A stretch of 64,000 nt of DNA from a virus, in the IMG/VR virus record IMGVR_UViG_3300042387_000725, positions 1 to 64,000 of that record. One strand, written 5' to 3'. The notes under the pieces were generated by a model. It worked only from the letters and a program-made list of their open reading frames with translations. It had not been told where the DNA came from and made no database searches. This document shows positions 17,432-28,100 of this stretch, in pieces. Position 1 is the first letter of the stretch, and each line of letters starts with the position of its first letter. The translations under genes and the position numbers were made by a program.

Positions 17432-17440
17432 ATTATACCA
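17432..17440 (-). promoter_or_regulatory. Extended -10 promoter before the 146-aa tail protein
   Basis: The minus strand reads TGGTATAAT overlapping the stop codon of the upstream gene, then GAAAATAGGAGAAAATT and the ATG at 17414. The spacing leaves a short leader with a normal ribosome site. Confidence 0.65.
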
Positions 17441-17858
17441 AAGATTCTATTCCTGAATCATAGATCTGAAGATTTTCGTTTAACTCTTTTTTGGAAGATT
17501 CCACCTGAATAATTACACGAATATTAATTGTACCAGTATTGATAACAGAATATGTATGTATTGGAGACGTTCCATGATAAACTGGAGTTGAAGAATCAAA
17601 ACCAACAAATACATCATATTTTGGCCTATTAACTTCATCCCCCCAAACAATTGTAGTTATTGCAGGTGAGACATTGATTGCCCCAGATACGGTGACAATA
17701 GAATCGTCTATAACTAAATTTATTGGAGACCACTGTGAAGTTCTATTTTTATCCTCAGAGATTATTCTATATTTAAAAATATATGAAAGGCTATCAAAAG
17801 CTATTGCAGGAAGGCTTTGTTTTTTTATAATTACTTTTTTAATTCCTTTATCTGCCAT
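17433..17858 (-). CDS. Hypothetical tail-tip protein, 141 aa
   Basis: This beta-rich protein contains YIFKYRIISEDKNRTSQWSP, a fibronectin-III-like strand pattern, then TIVWGDEVNRPKYDVFVGFD. It lies between two structural genes and overlaps its upstream neighbour by one base. Probably a minor tail or baseplate component; no family is certain. Confidence 0.55.
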   Translation of the reverse strand: MADKGIKKVIIKKQSLPAIAFDSLSYIFKYRIISEDKNRTSQWSPINLVIDDSIVTVSGAINVSPAITTIVWGDEVNRPKYDVFVGFDSSTPVYHGTSPIHTYSVINTGTINIRVIIQVESSKKELNENLQIYDSGIESLV

Positions 17859-19030
17859 TATGAAACAGTTCCCCCAGATACGTCTACAGAAAATCTAAAC
17901 TCAATATAATTGTTAGTGTTTGGACTTTTAACAACAGTAGATGCACTTGAATTTTGAATAACTGAATATCCTGTTAATCCATATAGAGGATTAACTGTTC
18001 CAATATTTTCTAGTCTAAGCGAGTCTAAAGATACATAAAAATTTCCAGTTGGGGTTTCTGAGTTGTTGTTTCTTTCAAGAACACAAGCATATATTTTAAC
18101 AACAGTAACAGCATTCCATGTAAAGTTTGGACTTGTAATAAGCTCTTGTAGTTGTTTTTTAACAACAAAATATCTTTCTGTAGAAAAATCATACTCTCCA
18201 CCACTAGAATCATCTACAACTTCTGCTTCAAATCTTGCAAATTCTGCATTTTGAGATTCTGTTGATGCAAACTCAATTAATACTCTTACCGCTTCTGGCG
18301 TTTGTATTGATTCTCCATCTCTATTTACCAAAGAAAAAGCCAGTCTTAGCTCATCCACTGGTGAGTTTCTTGTAAAATCAAGAGTTGTTCCAGTTAGATG
18401 TATGTGATTTGAGCCAGACTCTACAACAAATGTATTTTGAGAATCTCCGCTTTCTTCACTTAGAGTTATATTTGATTCATCTCCAGCTATCAAAATTACA
18501 TTATTTAAAAATCTTGAAGGCTCATACCTTTCAAATCTTGGAGACTTAGAAAATATTGGATTGTCTGCTGTAGCTTGAAAAACAGGGACAGGAATTGAAA
18601 TAATATTGTTGTTTGCAGGAGCATCAAGTGCTGCTAAGTAAGTAGCAAGTCCTGATACTGAATTTTCAGCATGGTATTGCCAATTTTCTGTTTGTGTAAA
18701 GGCAAATATAGTTTTGCTATCATATGATCCAGCAGAAGGATTTGATCCTGCGGAATATAGACCTACCTCTGTTATCTCATATCTTTCTTCTGTAGGTAAT
18801 TCTGCGGTAAGAACAATTTTATCCATACCGTTTTCATTTACAAAACCTCTTGAAGATATTGGAACACGAAACATTTCAAAGTCCAAATTTGTTTTTGTGG
18901 AATAATCACCAACAATATCTCCAGTAGCAAATGGCTTTGCCCCGCAGCCAACAGCTATATAGGATGCAAAAGCTGGAGCCTGTCCAAGAAGATATTTAGC
19001 AATAATATTTTTGCCAGTATTAGTTATCAT
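17858..19030 (-). CDS. Minor tail protein, 390 aa
   Basis: The N-terminus (ITNTGKNIIAKYLLGQAPAFASYIAVGCG, then YEITEVGLYSAG) resembles the start of phage baseplate/tail proteins that attach fibres. The C-terminal two thirds are beta-rich and jellyroll-like (NVILIAGDESNITLSEESGD, NFYVSLDSLRLENIG), as in carbohydrate-binding modules. It probably forms part of the host-recognition apparatus at the tail tip. It overlaps the upstream gene by one base. Confidence 0.65.
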   Translation of the reverse strand: MITNTGKNIIAKYLLGQAPAFASYIAVGCGAKPFATGDIVGDYSTKTNLDFEMFRVPISSRGFVNENGMDKIVLTAELPTEERYEITEVGLYSAGSNPSAGSYDSKTIFAFTQTENWQYHAENSVSGLATYLAALDAPANNNIISIPVPVFQATADNPIFSKSPRFERYEPSRFLNNVILIAGDESNITLSEESGDSQNTFVVESGSNHIHLTGTTLDFTRNSPVDELRLAFSLVNRDGESIQTPEAVRVLIEFASTESQNAEFARFEAEVVDDSSGGEYDFSTERYFVVKKQLQELITSPNFTWNAVTVVKIYACVLERNNNSETPTGNFYVSLDSLRLENIGTVNPLYGLTGYSVIQNSSASTVVKSPNTNNYIEFRFSVDVSGGTVS

Positions 19031-19830
19031 TATTCGTACTCTCCAAGATTCGCTTCATATATTGTACCATTTAAAGTTATCTGAGTTTCTACTTGCTCAT
19101 CATCATTAAGATTAATAAGCTCAATAACTAAGTCACCATTTTCTTCCAGATAGACATTTTTACCATTTGCGCCATTTCCTTGGTTTGGAATTTTGTCTTC
19201 TAGTTTTATTGAAAATCCAGCAAAATACTTATCAGATGTCTGCTGTAGTCCAAGTATGTTATTGGGGTTGTACTGTTGCTGAATGCTTGATAAATTTTTA
19301 ATTGGCTGATATATAATTTTTTGCCCATTAACAATATCTGATCTAACTATACTTATTAATTCTTGGCCACCAATATTTTCAAATATTAAATCAGACATTA
19401 CCTCAATTGGTACAGCCTCTTCATCAAATAAAATAATGTCTGGTGTTGCAGTTTTTATTGCTGGCGGTGGTGAAAAGGAAGGAATATTGTTATTTTGAGG
19501 AACATAAGGTGTTGCACTTACTGTAGCTGATTTTAGATCTGGCTCTGGCTCTACCTGCTTTGGTGGCGCAGGAGGGCCATAGTGTCCTTGTTTTGGTGAT
19601 TCACTCGCTGCTTGATTTGCTGCGGCAGCTTTTGCCCAAGGTGTATCTGAACCAAATTGCGAATTTGATCCTGATGTACTTGGTGTACTAGTAGAGGGAG
19701 CTGACTTTGTTGCTGGCGGTGGTGTAGGAGGACCGTAGTGTGCTTGCTTTGGTGATTCACTCGTTGGTTGATTTGCAGCAACTGCTTTTGCCCATGGAGT
19801 ATTTGAACCAAACTGAGAGTCTCTAGGCAT
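19030..19830 (-). CDS. Tail-associated protein with SQFGSNTPWA repeats
   Basis: This 266-residue protein has a Pro/Ser/Gln-rich, disordered N-terminal half containing two copies of a module: SQFGS(N/D)TPWAKA.AANQ...SESPKQ.HYGPP, at about residues 5-35 and 57-92. The same peptide occurs twice near the C-terminus of the tape measure protein. The C-terminal half is folded-looking and acidic (EVMSDLIFENIGGQELISIVR, IELINLNDDEQVETQITLNG). Position and shared peptide argue for a tail-tip component. Function unknown. Confidence 0.65.
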   Translation of the reverse strand: MPRDSQFGSNTPWAKAVAANQPTSESPKQAHYGPPTPPPATKSAPSTSTPSTSGSNSQFGSDTPWAKAAAANQAASESPKQGHYGPPAPPKQVEPEPDLKSATVSATPYVPQNNNIPSFSPPPAIKTATPDIILFDEEAVPIEVMSDLIFENIGGQELISIVRSDIVNGQKIIYQPIKNLSSIQQQYNPNNILGLQQTSDKYFAGFSIKLEDKIPNQGNGANGKNVYLEENGDLVIELINLNDDEQVETQITLNGTIYEANLGEYE

Positions 19831-19831
19831 C

Positions 19832-22800
19832 TTAAACCTCCGCCAGGTATACAGTCATGTCTGGGCCACTTATGCTTCTTGAATATTCAATGTTATATAC
19901 AACATACTTTTCTTCTAAAGAAGCAACCAAATCTACACCATCATTATTTTTATAGTTTATGTTCACAATATCTCCTAGTTGAATTGTAGGTGTTGAAAAA
20001 ATTTTTACTCCAATTGATTTTCTTGGAACCATTGTTTTATTAATTATCCACCCCATAAGGTTTTCTGCATCATCTTCTGTTTGAATGTATGGTGTGTCTA
20101 ATGTAAACTCATTATTTCCATGGATCATTCTACTTAACTTTATATTATCAAATTTTTCTTTTTCAACTAGTGAAGAAGTTATTGTGGATGATGAGTCTAA
20201 TTGTGGATTTGAGAGATTTCCTTTTTTCTTAAAGTATTCATCTACTGTCAACTCATGTGTTGTATCCTGTGTAAAAGTAATTCCTTGTATTCTTAAATAG
20301 TTTCCAGTTGTCTCATCAAGGTTTAATGCTGTATCTGTAGCATTGAATATTAAAAACTCTGCTCCATAAGAATCTGCATAAAATCCTGATGTGGTATAAC
20401 CTTTTAGTCTGTTAAATGTTGGAGAAATTTGAGCATATAATGCTGGATATGCTCTGTCATATTTAATATCAAAATAAGAACACTCTCTCATTATTGAACC
20501 AAACTCGTCAAAATAAATATTATATTTTGGTGGCTGTTGAGCACTTATTCCAGAAAGATATGTTGATTGAACAACTCCACTTAAAGCATATTTTCTAAAT
20601 GACTCATTAAGGTTTATCTCATTATCTCCAAATAGTCCAGTGGACTTAATAAATCTTTTAGACTCTTCAGTCTCTCCAAACACCTTTGAAATTGGAGTAG
20701 AAACAGATGCTACTGTATTTTGTGAATAATTTTGTGATATAGCATATATGTTTTCAAACATACATCTAGATGATCCACGAACAAATGGTGCCATATTATT
20801 ATAGATTGGCAACGGATCTGGATCATCAACTATCTTAATTAGCTTACCATTAATATATAAATAAAATCTTCTAGTCTTTCCAATATTTTCATATTCAACA
20901 GCTAAATCATATACAGTTGTATTTTCTTCTCCTGCTGATCTATATTGACCTGTAAATCTTCCATCGTCTACAATTATTTTTGCAAGTCCGCCGTAAAGCT
21001 TAATTGGAATTGCATCATTATTTGATGCATCTTTTTTAACCTTATAAAACACAACATTGTTAATTGATATATTTGAATTACCTGATTTATCTAATTTTAG
21101 ATATGATTCTATGTTTTCTTCTGTTAGCGCAGCTATTTCAAAATAATAACCATTGTTTGTTTCTGGATTTAACATTACAGCTAAACCTCCAGAACTACCT
21201 CCAATGCTTACATTTTGATTTGGTTGAGTTCCTGGAACTTGATAATAAGGTACGCTTCCATTTGGTGTTTGTCCACGATTTTCATTATTTTCAATTTTAC
21301 CAATAATTCTCATTCTTGTTCCAAAATGCTTATAAGCACTATTAAGTTCTTTATATACATAAGAAACAAGATTGATTGGTGTTTCTAATACTGTAAATGA
21401 TGGTCCATTTATAACCAATGCAGATGATTGTATTGTTGCAGATTCAGTTGAAACTTTATTATTGTTTGAAGTTTCTGATGAATGGCTTGATGCCATAAAG
21501 TTTTTTATAGTACCGCTTCTGGATGCTAATCTTGCTTTTGTGTTATTTACACCTGCTGCACCAACAACAGTTTGTGGCAAAGAAATATCTTCTAAAAGAG
21601 TTGTTGTGAACAAATAATTACTTTTCATTTCACACCCTCTAACATATTCATTGTTAGACCAGTATGGACTTATTCCTGCATTATGCGAAGCAATAGTAGT
21701 TCCAAACTGAGCACGACCATGTTGATATACTGGACCATTTTGTAGACGAGTAATTCCATCAACTGTTTCATAGTATGGCTCAGAGTATATTCTTACAAGT
21801 CCTGTAGGATAAATTTTTCCATTAAATGGAATTGACTTAAAGTAGTTTTGGTATTCCTGATTATTTGTAATCCATACATTGCTACTTCCTTGACGATGTG
21901 TATTTCTCCACTCTTGAATTCTTTTTGCTTTTTCTTCTTCTTTGATGGCCCCAGATAAAACTAACGAATCTAAGTTATCAATAAAATTTGTTGGAGCAAG
22001 TCTTCCAGGCAAAACTATGCTTGGATTTTTATCTGAAAGTGTTCCATCTTTATTAATGTCATACCAAATTGGAAGAGTAACATTAAACTGTGCAGCATCA
22101 AATTTAATAACTTCTCCATTAGAATAAAAATATCCCTGATACCTACTAAGCCAATAAACATTTTCTCCTAAATCAATAACATTATTAGTTATCTTGTGAT
22201 TAACTACTGATGGTGGAGTAGAAGATAAATCTGAGTTTAATGGCAATGCTGCAAGCATATAGCTACTTTGTTTTGATGCAATCTCATTAACTGTTTTAAC
22301 AGAATCTGTTCCTGCTACTTCCCACAAAAGCGATGGTTTATAGATCCAGGTTTTTTCTTTATCTATCATTGATCCTTGACGAATTGAGCCATAAGACTTT
22401 TGAATATATCTTGTTGTATAGTTAATTTTTCCATTATTATAAATTTTTTTATTTTCTGATGCAATACTTAGAATATTAGGCAAAGCCCCAGATGTTTGGT
22501 TCTCTACAATTCCATCTAGAGCTTGGTTATTTGATCCTGTTAAAGTCATAGATATGTCTCTAGTATATGGCGCTGATGGAAGCATATAGTTTTTACTCAT
22601 TACAATAAAATTATTATATTCATCAAAGAACATTGCACTCTGAGTTGATATAGCTAATTGACTTAATACTTCAGCAACATTTTGATCAGGTGCAACAAAA
22701 AAATATGGGATTATTGGTTCTGGTTCATTTAATGCTCTATAAAATGAATAGTTGCTAAATCCTATGTAGTCTAATAGAAGACTAATGGCGTAACTAATAG

Positions 22801-24496
22801 ATACCTGTGTTACTAGCATTTTTGGTGCTGGCATAGATTCTAAGAAAAAATAAAAATCTCTTAGTTCAATCTCTAATGTTCCAGCAGTAACATTTGCTTG
22901 TGGAAATCCTTCAGAATATAAAGTTTTAATTGGAACCCAGTAATCAAATTCATTTACATTTAGTATCTTTTCATAAAAATTAAACTTAATGTTTTTACGA
23001 ATATATTTATAAACTATACTTAAGTCATTATTTTCATTAAATGCTTGATCATCATCAAACAAAGAAATTCTTCCAGTTGAAGCTAAAAGTTGTCCAACTG
23101 GCAAAGATGAACTAGACAAGTCTGCAAGATTTTTCTTAACACTATATTCAATTACTTTATCAGATACATCTACTACTAGTCTTGGTGACATTTCAATAAG
23201 ATCAAATGTTGCATCAAACTTATTCATTCTTTCTACTACTATTCTTAGGCCAAGAATTTCCTGAAACTCTCTATAAAATATTTTTTTATTACCATTTTTT
23301 AAAAATGACGATGGGTTTGTTAAATCTGTCACAAACGATGTTTTATTATTTATTTGTTCACTGCCAAGAAGCCAGCCGTAGTCTGGAGTAAATGATTCAT
23401 ATTCTTTGGTTATATTATTCCAAATATGATATTCTCCAACACTTTGTTCATTTTCAATAACTAAATATGCATATCCATGAATAGATACGGTTGGCAATAA
23501 AGAGCTAGAAGAAAAAGTTTCTGCCACTACAAAACTTTCTTTAAATTTGTCTGGTATATTTTTTATTCCATATTGTAACTCAACATATCCATCATGACTA
23601 ATAATTGGAGTAGAGTCTTCACGTGTATTATTTTCATTAAAAGTATAAGCATCTGTCCAGCTTGTTCCATCTAAATACTGTATTTTCCATCTTGTTGGAG
23701 TTGCTTTATTTGTATTGCCAAAAAATGGATCTTCAAAAGTTTTTGTTTTATCTGTAAATGGGCCAAGATTAATATCACCAACATGTGTTTGCATTTTAAC
23801 TATTAACCTATTTGCAGGAACACTATTTTTGTATACTACAAATGGAACTGCATCATCTATGTAGTAGTTTCCATTTACTGGAATCTTTGCAATACCACGT
23901 TCTGAATTTAAAGGTATACCATTCTTAATAGTTGGCGGATCAGTATTATTATCATCAGTAAAAGTTGGACTAAATCCATAAGCTATTGGACCATTGGTAT
24001 ATACATACTTATACATAGTTTCTGTTCTATAGGATGTCCAATATTTAAATTGGTCATCTCTTGCTGGCATATAATATCTAGGCCTTCTTGCAAGATTAGC
24101 ACCAGAGTTAGATAAATATTTTCCTTTAAAGAACGCAGCTTTATTTATTCCAGACCGTGGTCTAAATGGCTTAACACAATCTTCCAAAGAATATATAAGT
24201 TTATTTTTTTCTTTTACTGATGTAAATAATTGAGGAGTTCCATCATTTTTAAATCCACCATCAATGGTAACATCAGCATCTGTTGCTCCTGTATAGTAAT
24301 AACCAGTATCTGAATTATCAAAAGTATTAGGAAGTGTTAGGAACTGTGAATTAACTTCTTGTGGTCTATATCTATAGTTTCCAATCTTAGATATGTTGTC
24401 TGGCATATTCATGTTCCACTCTGCAAGCACAAGTGACTGTAACTGAATAGTTGGAGAAGACTCTAAATGTGTTTTTAATTCGTTACTTACAAACAC
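19832..24496 (-). CDS. Large tail-tip/receptor-binding protein, 1,554 aa
   Basis: This is the second largest gene of the tail operon. It begins with GTG at 24496, right after the stop of the preceding gene. The N-terminal third resembles hub-type minor tail proteins (VVERMNKFDATFDLIEMSPRLVVDVSDKVIEYSVKKNL). A central region (about 1000-1250) looks LamG/concanavalin-like (VEYENIGKTRRFYLYINGKLI), a fold that binds glycans. The C-terminus (FTLDTPYIQTEDDAENLMGWIINKTM, LGDIVNINYKNNDG) resembles the end of siphophage tip proteins. The likely role is tail tip and host adsorption. Confidence 0.7.
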   Translation of the reverse strand: MFVSNELKTHLESSPTIQLQSLVLAEWNMNMPDNISKIGNYRYRPQEVNSQFLTLPNTFDNSDTGYYYTGATDADVTIDGGFKNDGTPQLFTSVKEKNKLIYSLEDCVKPFRPRSGINKAAFFKGKYLSNSGANLARRPRYYMPARDDQFKYWTSYRTETMYKYVYTNGPIAYGFSPTFTDDNNTDPPTIKNGIPLNSERGIAKIPVNGNYYIDDAVPFVVYKNSVPANRLIVKMQTHVGDINLGPFTDKTKTFEDPFFGNTNKATPTRWKIQYLDGTSWTDAYTFNENNTREDSTPIISHDGYVELQYGIKNIPDKFKESFVVAETFSSSSLLPTVSIHGYAYLVIENEQSVGEYHIWNNITKEYESFTPDYGWLLGSEQINNKTSFVTDLTNPSSFLKNGNKKIFYREFQEILGLRIVVERMNKFDATFDLIEMSPRLVVDVSDKVIEYSVKKNLADLSSSSLPVGQLLASTGRISLFDDDQAFNENNDLSIVYKYIRKNIKFNFYEKILNVNEFDYWVPIKTLYSEGFPQANVTAGTLEIELRDFYFFLESMPAPKMLVTQVSISYAISLLLDYIGFSNYSFYRALNEPEPIIPYFFVAPDQNVAEVLSQLAISTQSAMFFDEYNNFIVMSKNYMLPSAPYTRDISMTLTGSNNQALDGIVENQTSGALPNILSIASENKKIYNNGKINYTTRYIQKSYGSIRQGSMIDKEKTWIYKPSLLWEVAGTDSVKTVNEIASKQSSYMLAALPLNSDLSSTPPSVVNHKITNNVIDLGENVYWLSRYQGYFYSNGEVIKFDAAQFNVTLPIWYDINKDGTLSDKNPSIVLPGRLAPTNFIDNLDSLVLSGAIKEEEKAKRIQEWRNTHRQGSSNVWITNNQEYQNYFKSIPFNGKIYPTGLVRIYSEPYYETVDGITRLQNGPVYQHGRAQFGTTIASHNAGISPYWSNNEYVRGCEMKSNYLFTTTLLEDISLPQTVVGAAGVNNTKARLASRSGTIKNFMASSHSSETSNNNKVSTESATIQSSALVINGPSFTVLETPINLVSYVYKELNSAYKHFGTRMRIIGKIENNENRGQTPNGSVPYYQVPGTQPNQNVSIGGSSGGLAVMLNPETNNGYYFEIAALTEENIESYLKLDKSGNSNISINNVVFYKVKKDASNNDAIPIKLYGGLAKIIVDDGRFTGQYRSAGEENTTVYDLAVEYENIGKTRRFYLYINGKLIKIVDDPDPLPIYNNMAPFVRGSSRCMFENIYAISQNYSQNTVASVSTPISKVFGETEESKRFIKSTGLFGDNEINLNESFRKYALSGVVQSTYLSGISAQQPPKYNIYFDEFGSIMRECSYFDIKYDRAYPALYAQISPTFNRLKGYTTSGFYADSYGAEFLIFNATDTALNLDETTGNYLRIQGITFTQDTTHELTVDEYFKKKGNLSNPQLDSSSTITSSLVEKEKFDNIKLSRMIHGNNEFTLDTPYIQTEDDAENLMGWIINKTMVPRKSIGVKIFSTPTIQLGDIVNINYKNNDGVDLVASLEEKYVVYNIEYSRSISGPDMTVYLAEV

Positions 24497-24497
24497 A

Positions 24498-25145
24498 TTA
24501 AACCTCTTCCAGCGTTACTGAAATATTCCAAAGGTCATGGTTGTTTGCTCCACGCTTTACAACGGTATAGCTAAAATCTGATATGTAAACTTGAATTATC
24601 TGATTATATTCTGCAAGATGCTTATATGCAGCATCTGAATCTTCTTCTGTTGGACCAAAATTATTATATTTATCATATGCTAGATACATCCAAAATGGTC
24701 CTGGATGACTCTCATACCAATCAAGAATCTCTGCTCCTCCAGCCCCACCATCTGATGTATATTCATTTTGTGATCTTGCATTGGGAGATAGCCCTGTTTC
24801 TGTATCATACATTGCTGAACCATTATAAGATCTTGATGGAAGCATATTCCATGAAACTGACATACTTAACTTATCTGCAATATGATAGGAACGCATTCTT
24901 CCATTAATGGTTCTTTGACGCTGTTCAATTCTTTGATTGGTAAATTGCATTTCTGATCTATTGTGGTCTGAAAGCACTATAAACTGATCTAGAATACTTT
25001 GGTCATCTTCATCAGTGTCTACCCCTACTTCAAGGCCTGTGGGCACGTAGAGGCCGTCAGAGAGGGTCCCTGAGTTGTTTGCCCAGAGGATTGCTTGTGG
25101 ACGAGAATATCTACGTCTTCCGCTTAGGTATGCACCAGTAGCCAT
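24498..25145 (-). CDS. Probable distal tail protein, 215 aa
   Basis: It lies directly after the tape measure gene and before the large tip protein, the canonical place for the distal tail (Dit) protein. The sequence is beta-rich, with QFIVLSDHNRSEMQFTNQRIEQRQRTINGRMRSYHIADKLSMSVSW and a WMYLAYDKYN segment. I see no diagnostic Dit motif, so the call rests mostly on position and size. Confidence 0.6.
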   Translation of the reverse strand: MATGAYLSGRRRYSRPQAILWANNSGTLSDGLYVPTGLEVGVDTDEDDQSILDQFIVLSDHNRSEMQFTNQRIEQRQRTINGRMRSYHIADKLSMSVSWNMLPSRSYNGSAMYDTETGLSPNARSQNEYTSDGGAGGAEILDWYESHPGPFWMYLAYDKYNNFGPTEEDSDAAYKHLAEYNQIIQVYISDFSYTVVKRGANNHDLWNISVTLEEV

Positions 25146-28100
25146 TATATGCTTCTCCCCCTTATTCTCTGTGAATCAATATTTTTTATTTCTTTCATAA
25201 CTGATCTTGCAATATCATTAGCGTTTGAGCTAGACCCATTAATATTAAATCCTAAAGTATAATTATACACTGCCGTTGAGCTATTATCCATTGATGTAGA
25301 ATTATTAAGTACTGGAACATTTATTGATCTAGGCCCTCCTAGCATTGATGGATACTTTGACTCGTTTAATGACTGAAGCATTGGGCCTGCTGCACTTGCT
25401 GCATATTTATTAACTATAAACTCTCCAGGGGTGAGCATGGCTGGAACTGTATCGGTGCCACGAGCAAATCCACCTGCTGCAAAATACTTAGGAACTAGTC
25501 CACCCCTAGACATCTTACCTACCTTACTTGATGCAGCAGCTAAAGCCCAAGGAGTATTTGAGCCAAACTGGGAGTTGTTTCCTGAAGTACCAGACTTTGG
25601 CTTAGATAGCGCTGCTGCTGCCTGGGCCCAAGGAGTGTTTGATCCAAATTGAGAGTTACTTCCTGAAGTACCAGATGTTGTTCCAGATGATGTTCCAGAA
25701 GAGTTTGTTACTACATTATGAACTGTAGTAACTTCTCTATCTAAAGAAGCTATAGCTGCAGCGATTCCTTCTGCATTTGCTAATTGCTTAATTAAAGTAC
25801 TGTTATATTTTATTCCTGCTGCATCTGCTAAGCCTATTAATTCTTCTTGGTCAGCAATTTGTTGTTTTGTTTGCCCAGCATAAATAGCTCCATCTTTTAG
25901 CTTTTGAGCTTCTGATTCTAGTGCAGCTATTTTTCTTTGAGTTGCTTCTATTTGCCCCTCAATAGTTTTTTTCTGTGCTTCAAGAGTTAGTAGAGTTGTA
26001 TTTTCAATAACACTAATCTGATATTGTAAATCTTTATTTTCCTTTTCAAGTTTATTTCTTCCAAGTCCTGCAATGGTTGCATCACGACTTGCTGTTAATC
26101 CATTTTTTAATCCAGCCAAAGCAGATTGAGCTTGTTGATCTCTTGCTTCTTGTACTGCTGCTGCTGCTGCAGATATATCTCCACGAGTAATTGCATCTGC
26201 AATAGTCATTCTTTGTTTTTGTACATTTGCAATATCTTGATTTATTGTTTCAATTTTTTCTAATGCTGCTATTTGTGTATCATATTTTTCATTAACAATA
26301 TCTTCTTGTCTTGATATTGCTTCAAGAGCAAAACTATTTGCATCAATTCTTGCACGTAGTGGATCAAGTTGAGATTTTGTAACTTCATCAATTTTATCGT
26401 TTATAGATTGAAGAGAATCTTCTTGAGATTTTAATGCATCATTTTCTTTCTTTAGTTTTGGTGCAAAATCTATATCAATTAACTTTTCACGAAGAGCTAT
26501 TAAAGCTGATGTACGTTCTACAAGAGACTTAAACTTTTCTTCTTCTGTCTGAAGAGATGTTTCAAAATCAAGTTTAGCAGTTCTATCCTGCATCGTAACT
26601 GTAATAATCTTATTAAGGTCTTCTGCTTGCAGTTTTCCATTTTTTACATTTTTAATAAATTGTTGTGCAAAAGAAGGATCATCAAAAATATTTTTAATTT
26701 CTTCTGCATTTAACCCTAGATCTTTTAATACTGGAACTATAGCAGTAAACTGCCTTGTATAGTCTCTGTCTGCACGTAGCTCTGTAAGCTTACTCTTAAC
26801 CAATGCTGCATCAGTTTCCTTAATTAACTTAATTAACTCTTTCCATTTTTTAGTTCCAACTTTTGTAGAGTTTATTCCTGCTGCTAGTATTGGATCTTTT
26901 GCTATTGCAAATGCTTTTCCTGCTGCAACTCCAGCATTTCTTAGAGTGCTGTAAGCTTTTGTTGTACCAACCATCTCTTTTCTTTGTTGCTTTAATTGTT
27001 CAATTGCTAGTTGAAATGGGCTTTTTTCTTTTGTGGTTGTATTTGTTGTTTCAAAAGGTTTTGTAGCAACAACTTGACTTGCAATGGCATCAGTAACAAG
27101 TCTGTATTTTTCTAGTTCTGCTTTTGCTGCTGCTATTTTAGCTGGATTCTTTGACATTAAGTCTGTAAAAATACTTTGAGCAACAGATGCATTAACCAAA
27201 GAAGCTCTTAACAATAACATCTTTGTATCATAGTCTGTTATGCCAGCAGCTGCTTTAGCAAACTCAGGATTTAAATTAGTCATGATCTTATCCATCAACA
27301 TCATTCCTACGGTTCCTTGAGGAATGGTATTTGATATCTCTGCCATCTTTTTATTATATTCGTCTGCTTTAATTGTTTGATTTCCAAATGCTGTAGTTAG
27401 CCCAGCAAAGGTGTTAGCAAGTGCTGCAGATGAAATGTTTAATTGTTTTTGCTGCTCTTTTGTTAATTCCATTTTAGATGTAGCAGTAGCACCTGCAGTC
27501 ATATTATCTGATATTGGTAAAGGAATTATCTTTCCTTTAAATGCTTTATTAAGTCCTTTTGTTACATCTTTTGCTAAATCTACTACAGCCTTTTTGCCTG
27601 ATTCGCTAGTAAGGTCAATCTTTTTAAATTTTAATGCAACATCTGTTTTACCAGCTTCTTCACCTAAAGCATCAATATAAGTTTTAATAGCCTCATCTGT
27701 AAAACCTTGTCCACTTAAGTCTAAAGCAATAGCATTAAAAGCAATTTCTGCCTCTCCTACTGTTGCCTGCTTAATTGCTTTAATTTCATTTTTATATTTA
27801 TCTAAAAATTCTTGACTGCTTCTTAATTCATCTACAGCAGTTTGCTCTTTAGCGTCAAGCTGATTAGCGCTGACTCTTGCTCCAGAGCCTGCTCTTGCTG
27901 TAGGTGTTTGACCTAACAAGTCTGCTAAAATTTTAACCTTATCTTTTGATAAAGTCATTGCTTTTGCAAGCCCCTCAGCAGCAAATGCTGCTTGATCGCT
28001 TCTGTGCTTAAGGAACTTAAATGCTCCATAAGCTGCTACAACTGCTGTTGTTGCTAGGCCTATTGGACCAAGAAACTTTGTAATCCCAAGTCCAAGTCTT

